A DNA stretch of 61,036 nt from contig NZ_JAUWAV010000024.1 of the NCBI RefSeq assembly GCF_030605225.1, forward strand, positions 1 through 61,036. The letters run 5' to 3'. A program made the position numbers and the translations under genes. The DNA comes from Geoalkalibacter sp. Lineage in GTDB: Bacteria; Desulfobacterota; Desulfuromonadia; Desulfuromonadales; Geoalkalibacteraceae. Shown in pieces: positions 52,259 to 61,036 of the stretch; position 1 is the stretch's first letter, and each line of letters starts with the position of its first letter. Below the pieces are notes generated by a model. It saw nothing but the letters and a program-made list of their open reading frames with translations, did not search any database and was not told the DNA's origin.

Positions 52259-54046
52259 TTGAACGACATCCTTGGCGACTGGAAACGAACCCATTACTGC
52301 GGTCAGCTTACCGCCGACCAGATCGGTCAACAGGTCTGCCTGATGGGCTGGGTGCAGCGGCGGCGCGACCACGGCGGCCTGATTTTCATCGACCTGCGCG
52401 ACCGCGAAGGGATCGTGCAGTTGGCCCTTGACCCCGATCGTGACCCCGAAGCTCATCAAAAAGCCGACCGGGTGCGCGGCGAGTTCGTGGTCGCCGTGAA
52501 GGGGCATGTCTCCCGGCGCCCCGAGGGAACCCTAAACCCGAAGATGAAGACCGGCGAGGTCGAAGTCGAGGTGCACGAACTGCGCATTCTCAACACCGCC
52601 AAGACCCCGCCCTTCATGATCGATGAATATACCGACGTCGCCGAGAACACCCGCCTCAAATACCGCTATCTCGATCTGCGCCGTCCGGCCCTGCAGCGCA
52701 CCCTGATGCTGCGTCATCAGGTGACGCGGGTGGTGCGCGATTATTTCGCCGGCGAAGGGTTTCTTGAGCTGGAAACCCCGTTTCTGACCAAGAGCACTCC
52801 GGAGGGAGCGCGCGATTACCTGGTGCCGAGCCGCGTCAACCAGGGCACCTTCTACGCGCTGCCCCAATCGCCGCAGCTTTTCAAACAGATCCTCATGGTT
52901 TCGGGTTTTGATCGCTACATGCAGATCGTCAAATGCTTCCGCGACGAAGACCTGCGCGCCGATCGTCAGCCCGAGTTCACCCAGATCGACTGCGAAATGA
53001 GCTTCGTCGACCGCGAGGGAGTGATGAAGACCATGGAGGGCATGATCGCCCGGGTGTTTCGCGAGACCATCGGCGTCGAGGTGCCCCTGCCGGTGCCGCG
53101 CATGACCTACGCCGAAGCCCTGGCGCGTTTCGGGGTGGACAACCCCGACCTGCGTTTCGCCATGGAGCATGTCGAGATCTCCGAGTTGGTGCGCAACAGC
53201 GGATTCAAGGTGTTCACCGACGCGGTTGCGTCGGGCGGCATCGTCAAGGCGATGAACGTCAAGGGCGGCGCCGAACTCTCACGCAAGGACCTCGACGATC
53301 TCGGCGAGTTCGTCAAAATCTATGGTGCCAAGGGGCTGGCCTGGATCAAGATCAACGCCGATGGCTGGCAGTCGCCCATCACCAAGTTCTTTTCCGCGGA
53401 GGAAATCGCGCGGATCGGCGCGGTCCTTCAGGCCGAGGTGGGCGATCTGCTGGTGTTCGTCGCCGATACCTTCCGCATCGCCAACGAAGCCCTGGGGCGG
53501 CTACGCGGCCATCTCGGCCACAAACTCGGCCTGATCGACAAGAACGCCTACAAGTTTGTCTGGGTCACCGATTTTCCGCTTCTGGAATGGGACGGCGAGA
53601 CACGTCGGCACGTCGCGGTGCATCATCCGTTCACCGCGCCCATGGACGAGGACATCCCGCTGCTCGACACCGATCCCGGCAAGGCGCGCGCCAAGGCCTA
53701 CGACATGGTGCTCAACGGCTCGGAAATCGGCGGCGGCAGCATTCGTATCCATGACCGGGCGGTGCAGAGTAAAATGTTTGAACTGATGGGCATCGGCGAT
53801 GAGGAAGCCCGCATCAAGTTCGGCTTTCTTCTCGAGGCCCTCGAATACGGGGCGCCGCCCCATGGCGGCATCGCCTTCGGCCTGGACCGCCTGACCATGA
53901 TCCTCGCCGGTACCGATTCCATCCGCGACGTCATCGCCTTTCCCAAAACCCAAAAGGCCACCTGTCTCATGTCGGAAGCGCCGGGCGAGGTGGATGAAAA
54001 ACAGTTGCGCGAACTCGGCATCCGACTTGCCGCTCGCCCCAAATAA
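52259..54046 (+). CDS. aspS: Aspartyl-tRNA synthetase
   Basis: 595 aa, bacterial type with the inserted GAD domain. TTG start 8 bases after GAGGGAGG. OB-fold anticodon domain (1-110), motif 2 [21 protein letters not shown] insertion (about 290-410), and motif 3 [15 protein letters not shown]. Whether it also charges tRNA-Asn (non-discriminating form) cannot be told from what I see. Confidence 0.98.
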   Translation: MNDILGDWKRTHYCGQLTADQIGQQVCLMGWVQRRRDHGGLIFIDLRDREGIVQLALDPDRDPEAHQKADRVRGEFVVAVKGHVSRRPEGTLNPKMKTGEVEVEVHELRILNTAKTPPFMIDEYTDVAENTRLKYRYLDLRRPALQRTLMLRHQVTRVVRDYFAGEGFLELETPFLTKSTPEGARDYLVPSRVNQGTFYALPQSPQLFKQILMVSGFDRYMQIVKCFRDEDLRADRQPEFTQIDCEMSFVDREGVMKTMEGMIARVFRETIGVEVPLPVPRMTYAEALARFGVDNPDLRFAMEHVEISELVRNSGFKVFTDAVASGGIVKAMNVKGGAELSRKDLDDLGEFVKIYGAKGLAWIKINADGWQSPITKFFSAEEIARIGAVLQAEVGDLLVFVADTFRIANEALGRLRGHLGHKLGLIDKNAYKFVWVTDFPLLEWDGETRRHVAVHHPFTAPMDEDIPLLDTDPGKARAKAYDMVLNGSEIGGGSIRIHDRAVQSKMFELMGIGDEEARIKFGFLLEALEYGAPPHGGIAFGLDRLTMILAGTDSIRDVIAFPKTQKATCLMSEAPGEVDEKQLRELGIRLAARPK

Positions 54047-54065
54047 CCAGAGCGCATAGGTCCGC

Positions 54066-54105
54066 AAAGGGGGGCGGTCGGCCGTTGGGGCGCCGCTCCC
54101 CTTTT
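54066..54105 (+). terminator. Terminator after aspS
   Basis: AAAGGGGGGCGG/CCGCTCCCCTTT (one G-T pair) around a 16-base loop, ending in TTTT. Confidence 0.8.
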
Positions 54106-54147
54106 GTATTGTCTTTTCTCGTCCGAGGTGTTTGACCGTCGTTGCTG

Positions 54148-54882
54148 ATGCTTAGAATTTTTGTAGTCATATTGCTCCTGGCGACAATTCAGTCCGGCTG
54201 CTCCGCGCCGCCGCCGCGCCAGGAACTCGAGGGCGCGCGCAGCCTGGTCGCTCGGGCCTATGCCCTGGGGGCGGAACAACTGGCCACCAAATCCTATCGG
54301 GATGCCCAGGAAGCTTTGCGCCAGGGGGAGCTCGATATCGCCCAGGGCGAATACCCGCGCGCACGCACATCCTTTGCCCTTGCTGAACATTATGCCCGCG
54401 AGGCCATCCGCTTGACCGAGCAAGAGCGACTGCGCCGCGAAGAGGAGAAACTGGCGCGTGAAGCCGCGGAACGCGAAGCGCAGAGAGCGGCCGTCCCCGC
54501 TCCCGCGCCCGTGTCGCCGCGCGCGCGCCCCGCGCCACCTCCTGCCGCAGTGCCCGCGCGTCCCGCGGCTCCAGCCGCGGCGCCCTCGACCGTTCCGGCA
54601 CCGGCAACGGTGCGGGTTTCCACCTACGATGTCCAGACCGGCGATACCCTCTGGTTGATCGCCGCGCGCCCCGAAGTGTACGGCGACCCCCTGCTCTGGC
54701 CCTTGCTCTACAAGGCCAACCGCGACCAGATCAAGGATCCGCGTCGGGTCTATCTCGGCCAGACCCTCGACATCCCCCGCAATGTCTCCCAGGACGAATT
54801 GGAGGAAGTTCGCGCCCAGGCCCTTCAGTCTGAAATCTTTCCGGTGGATCCCTTGCTGAGAAAAACCCTTTCCCCTCCCTAG
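54148..54882 (+). CDS. LysM lipoprotein with DUF4398-like N-terminus
   Basis: 244 aa. Lipobox QSGC after a 16-residue signal. The next 90 residues are helical (YALGAEQLATKSYRDAQEAL), of the DUF4398 kind. A long Pro/Ala linker follows, then a LysM domain (STYDVQTGDTLWLIAARPEV, about 165-220) that should bind peptidoglycan. Proteins of this form in Geobacter-type bacteria sit at the cell envelope; the exact job is unknown. ATG at 54148 is chosen over TTG at 54142. Confidence 0.85.
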   Translation: MLRIFVVILLLATIQSGCSAPPPRQELEGARSLVARAYALGAEQLATKSYRDAQEALRQGELDIAQGEYPRARTSFALAEHYAREAIRLTEQERLRREEEKLAREAAEREAQRAAVPAPAPVSPRARPAPPPAAVPARPAAPAAAPSTVPAPATVRVSTYDVQTGDTLWLIAARPEVYGDPLLWPLLYKANRDQIKDPRRVYLGQTLDIPRNVSQDELEEVRAQALQSEIFPVDPLLRKTLSPP

Positions 54883-55013
54883 TTTCCCTTGATTCGTCGT
54901 TTCTCCATCCGGGTTTCGCGGTGGCGAGAGGCGTGTGGTCCCCTTACGGAAAAAGCGTTTTAATCCTTGCCCTGTGGAGGCTTTTCAGCGCCTTCCTGCC
55001 AGGTACATTTTTC

Positions 55014-55040
55014 TTGACACCCCCGGGGGGTTTGTATACT
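55014..55040 (+). promoter_or_regulatory. Putative sigma70 promoter of icd-mdh
   Basis: TTGACA at 55014 and TATACT at 55035 with a short 15-base spacer that is itself a C-run/G-run palindrome. Short spacers often mark promoters that need an activator. The inferred leader is about 184 bases. Confidence 0.55.
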
Positions 55041-55047
55041 GTATACA
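55033..55047. promoter_or_regulatory. Operator-like palindrome over the icd -10
   Basis: TGTATAC-T-GTATACA, a perfect 15-base inverted repeat. Such GTATAC cores are typical of GntR-family (FadR/HutC-like) operators. Its position over the -10 points to repression. The regulator is not in the window. Confidence 0.6.
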
Positions 55048-57465
<2,418 letters not shown>

Positions 57466-57513
57466 TCCTATTAATAAACGACGGTTGCCGGTTTGCCGGC
57501 AGGGCCGGGATGA

Positions 57514-58521
<1,008 letters not shown>

Positions 58522-58553
58522 TCGGGCGATCGGCCGTCTGATTGCATGTGGAT

Positions 58554-58582
58554 GGGGGCAATGGCGACATTGCCCTCATTTT
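58554..58582 (+). terminator. Possible terminator after mdh
   Basis: Stem GGGCAATG/CATTGCCC plus two wobble or GC pairs, loop GCGA, with a weak ATTTT tail. Confidence 0.5.
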
Positions 58583-58778
58583 GCATCCGTCCCAGTGCAA
58601 CGACATCGGTTTTGAGAAGTTTTTTCATCTTGCGGAAAAGTCGGCGGCGGTAGGCGAGACCAAACAAGCTGAAATAACGGGCGTATACAAATAGTTCTGG
58701 CTTGCTTTGGCCGCTTGTGGTAGGATTCCGCCGTTTTCGTAATCCGCGGCGTGGCGGGGATCACACAAAAGGAGATAG

Positions 58779-58985
58779 ATGGTAATGAGCAGCGCGAAGG
58801 GAACTCTGGAAATCATCGAAAGGTACTGTAAGGGGTGCAGTATCTGCGTCGAGTTCTGCCCCACCCAGGTTCTGGAAATGGACCTATTTGTCGTCAAGGC
58901 CGCCCGGCCGGAAGCTTGTATCGCCTGCATGCAGTGCGAACTGCGCTGTCCGGACTTTGCCATCAAGGTTCATAAGGTTGCCTAA
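58779..58985 (+). CDS. korD: 2-oxoglutarate:ferredoxin oxidoreductase, delta (ferredoxin) subunit
   Basis: 68 aa, two 4Fe-4S clusters: C17-C20-C23-C27 (CKGCSICVEFCP) and C47-C50-C53-C57 (CIACMQCELRCP). It passes electrons from the TPP site to ferredoxin. Start at 58779 or at 58785; AAGGAG is 4 or 10 bases upstream. It is followed by korA after 23 bases. Confidence 0.93.
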   Translation: MVMSSAKGTLEIIERYCKGCSICVEFCPTQVLEMDLFVVKAARPEACIACMQCELRCPDFAIKVHKVA

Positions 58986-59008
58986 TTCGTAACAGGAGGA
59001 CGGATAAC

Positions 59009-60142
59009 GTGGCTAAAAAAGTTGCTCTTATGCAGGGGAACGAAGCCTGCGCTCATGGTGCGGTTTATGCCGGGTGCAATTTCTTCGGCGGTTACCCCAT
59101 CACCCCCTCGACGGAAGTCGCCGAGGTTCTGGCCAACGAACTGCCCAAGGTCGGTGGCAAGTTCATCCAGATGGAAGACGAAATCGGCGCCATGGCGGCG
59201 GTCATCGGCGCGGCCTTGACGGGCGCCAAGGCCCTGACCGCGACCTCCGGTCCGGGAGTGTCCCTCAAGCAGGAATTGATCGGCTATGCCTGTATCGCCG
59301 AAACACCCTGCGTCATCGTCAACGTCATGCGCGGCGGCCCCTCGACCGGCATGCCGACCGGCCCCGGTCAGTCCGACGTGATGCAGGCGCGCTGGGGCAC
59401 TCATGGCGATCATGCCGCCATCGCGCTGGTGCCGGCCTCCTGCCAGGAAATTTTCTCTGAGACCGTGCGTGCCTTCAATCTCGCGGAAAAATTCCGTATG
59501 CCCGTGCAGGTGCTTTTCGATGAAATCGTTGGACATATGCGCGAGCGCGTTGAATTTCCCGAGCCCGGCGAATTGGAAGTGATCGATCGTGCCCCCGTCA
59601 CGGTGTCTCCCGCCGAATACAAGCCTTATGATGCCAGCAAGGGTGACGTGCCGCCGCTGGCCGCTTTCGGCTCCGGCTACAAATTCCATGTCACCGGTCT
59701 GAACAAGGCCGCCGACGGTTTCCCGACCACCAAGGCCGAATTGGTTGACGCCGAGGAGCGTCGTCAAATCAGCAAGGTCATGGATCGTGCCGATGAAATC
59801 GAAAAGAATGAAGAATATCAGACCCAAGACGCCGAAGTCGTGATCTGGGCCTACGGTTCCACGGCTCGCTCGGCCCGCTATGCGGTGAACGAACTGCGCA
59901 AAGCCGGTGTCAAGGCCGGGCTCTTTCGCCCCCTGACCCTGTGGCCGTTCCCCGAGAAGCGCACCGCCGCTCTGGCGCAGCAGGCCAAGGCCATCGTGGT
60001 CGCCGAGATGAACCTCGGCCAGATGATTTACGAAGTCGAGCGCGTGGCCAAAGGGGCCTGCAACGTGGCCGGCGTGTTCCGTGTCGACGGCGAGCCCATC
60101 AATCCCGGCCAGATCATGGATAAGGTCAAGGAGGTTCTTTAA
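59009..60142 (+). CDS. korA: 2-oxoglutarate:ferredoxin oxidoreductase, alpha subunit
   Basis: 377 aa, GTG start 6 bases after AGGAGG. GGYPITPSTEVAEVL (about 28-42), EDEIGAMAAVIGAALTGAKA and TATSGPGVSLKQELIGYA are typical of the pyrimidine-binding and transketolase-like part; RGGPSTGMPTGPGQSD is characteristic of KorA/VorA. It oxidises 2-oxoglutarate to succinyl-CoA with reduced ferredoxin. Confidence 0.95.
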   Translation: MAKKVALMQGNEACAHGAVYAGCNFFGGYPITPSTEVAEVLANELPKVGGKFIQMEDEIGAMAAVIGAALTGAKALTATSGPGVSLKQELIGYACIAETPCVIVNVMRGGPSTGMPTGPGQSDVMQARWGTHGDHAAIALVPASCQEIFSETVRAFNLAEKFRMPVQVLFDEIVGHMRERVEFPEPGELEVIDRAPVTVSPAEYKPYDASKGDVPPLAAFGSGYKFHVTGLNKAADGFPTTKAELVDAEERRQISKVMDRADEIEKNEEYQTQDAEVVIWAYGSTARSARYAVNELRKAGVKAGLFRPLTLWPFPEKRTAALAQQAKAIVVAEMNLGQMIYEVERVAKGACNVAGVFRVDGEPINPGQIMDKVKEVL

Positions 60143-60964
60143 ATGGCTTACGATTACGAAAAGTCGATCCGTCCCGGGAAGTTGCCCCACATCTGGTGCC
60201 CCGGCTGCGGTCATGGGATTGTCATGAAGGGCCTGATCCGGGCCATGGATGCCTGCAACCTTGATCGTGCCAAGACCTCCATCGTCTCCGGTATCGGTTG
60301 CGCCAGCCGTCTGCCCGGCTACATGGATGCTTGTACCCTGCATACGGCTCACGGCCGTGCCGCGGCTTTCGCCACCGGCGTCAAGCTTGCCAACCCCGAG
60401 ATGACGGTTATCGTCTGCGGCGGCGACGGCGACGGCACCGCCATCGGCGGCAACCATTTCATCCATGCCTGCCGCCGCAACATCGACATGACCTATGTCA
60501 TCATGAACAACTACATCTACGGCATGACCGGCGGGCAGTTCTCTCCCTGCACGCCCACCGGCCACAAGGCGTCCACCACGCCCTACGGCAACCCTGATCC
60601 GATCTTCGACATCAGCAAGCTCGCCATCGGCGCCGGTGCGACCTTTGTCGCCCGCACTACCGCTTTTCATGCCACCCAGATCGACAAGCTGATCGCCGAA
60701 GGCATCAAGCACAAGGGCATGGCCGTCATTGAAGTGCTCGACGACTGCCCCACCACCTACGGGCGCCGTAACAAGTTCCGTTCCGTGGTCGACATGATGA
60801 AGCGACTCAAGGACATTGCCGTGCCGGTGCAGGCTGCCGCGAAGATGACGGCTGAGCAACTCGAAGGCAAGGTTCTCACCGGTGTTCTCTATAAAGAGGA
60901 CAAGCCTGAGTACTGCGAAATGTATCAGAAAGTTATCGAGCGCGCACAGGGTGCCAAGTCCTGA
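60143..60964 (+). CDS. korB: 2-oxoglutarate:ferredoxin oxidoreductase, beta subunit
   Basis: 273 aa, TPP-binding subunit. WCPGCGHG (18-25) and the GDGD...N motif (CGGDGDGTAIGGNHFIHA, then NNYIYGMTGGQFSP). It starts at the base after the korA stop, with the Shine-Dalgarno GGAGG inside korA. The 2-oxoglutarate assignment rests on operon context with icd and mdh; a branched-chain (Vor) role is the main alternative. Confidence 0.95.
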   Translation: MAYDYEKSIRPGKLPHIWCPGCGHGIVMKGLIRAMDACNLDRAKTSIVSGIGCASRLPGYMDACTLHTAHGRAAAFATGVKLANPEMTVIVCGGDGDGTAIGGNHFIHACRRNIDMTYVIMNNYIYGMTGGQFSPCTPTGHKASTTPYGNPDPIFDISKLAIGAGATFVARTTAFHATQIDKLIAEGIKHKGMAVIEVLDDCPTTYGRRNKFRSVVDMMKRLKDIAVPVQAAAKMTAEQLEGKVLTGVLYKEDKPEYCEMYQKVIERAQGAKS

Positions 60965-60990
60965 TCACCCGCTAAAGGAGAATTGAAACC

Positions 60991-61036
60991 ATGGCACAAC
61001 GTTTCGAAATTCGGTTTTCCGGTGCCGGTGGACAGG
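60991..61036 (+). CDS. korC: 2-oxoglutarate:ferredoxin oxidoreductase, gamma subunit (partial)
   Basis: Only the first 15 codons are present: MAQRFEIRFSGAGGQ, the usual opening of the gamma subunit with its GxGGQ loop. AAAGGAG precedes the ATG. The rest lies beyond the right edge. Confidence 0.85.
   Translation, partial: MAQRFEIRFSGAGGQ

Noticed and set aside
58982-60859. 625-codon frame antisense to korA and korB
   Set aside because: Shadow frame; both kor genes are intact on the plus strand.

Overview
The window is high-GC DNA from a strictly or facultatively anaerobic deltaproteobacterium, most likely of the Geobacter/Desulfuromonas/Geoalkalibacter group (Desulfuromonadales). The support is the gene set and order: monomeric isocitrate dehydrogenase, malate dehydrogenase and a four-subunit 2-oxoglutarate:ferredoxin oxidoreductase in a row, a one-chain pyruvate carboxylase, an ACT-domain malic enzyme, a COG2509-type flavoprotein, NfeD with slipin, and many stand-alone response regulators. 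The genus is an inference. I found no tRNA or rRNA gene and no intact insertion sequence.

Left edge (1-1437): the trailer end of a CRISPR array (repeat A, 37 bp, nine full copies), whose last, shortened repeat is followed after a spacer-sized 36-nt gap by a different 36-bp CRISPR-like repeat (repeat B). A second, incomplete repeat B lies 387 bp further on. Between them is a relic, on the minus strand, resembling a phage or conjugative-element polyvalent protein with a broken zincin motif. A REP-like hairpin follows. No cas gene is in the window; they may lie to the left.

1.4-20.2 kb: malic enzyme; a YkgJ cysteine-cluster protein; an envelope group (DUF948, YtxH, YihY/BrkB, LpxH); a CoA-binding protein and Fe-type superoxide dismutase; a split nucleoside-recognition (Gate) membrane pair; a run of TPR protein, TIGR00725 protein, DHH phosphoesterase, amidase, RNase PH and RdgB; an alanine-rich lipoprotein; an SDR/SRPBCC pair; and a minus-strand pair of Kef-type antiporter and L,D-transpeptidase.

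20.3-41.9 kb: ndk; a long run rlmN, mtnP, PfkB kinase, unknown protein, TPR lipoprotein, RodZ-like protein, zinc-ribbon response regulator and purine nucleoside phosphorylase; a signalling patch (single-domain response regulator, UspA, receiver-kinase hybrid); a flavoprotein, YhaM-type nuclease, metallo-hydrolase and CoaBC; a phospholipase-C-like protein; type-4 uracil-DNA glycosylase; FetAB transporter; a DUF3135 protein beside an AT-rich spacer; an NtrC-type sigma54 activator; and NfeD with slipin.

42-61 kb: pyruvate carboxylase from a strong promoter; a secreted protein with two CBM-like domains, ComEC and a diguanylate cyclase; hisS and aspS; a LysM lipoprotein; then the TCA-cycle genes icd, mdh, korD, korA, korB and the start of korC, behind a promoter whose -10 overlaps a perfect 15-bp palindrome. 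Together with malic enzyme and pyruvate carboxylase these form the core of acetate/C4 carbon flow in this kind of organism. The most unusual sequence is the two-repeat CRISPR junction with its phage-like relic.
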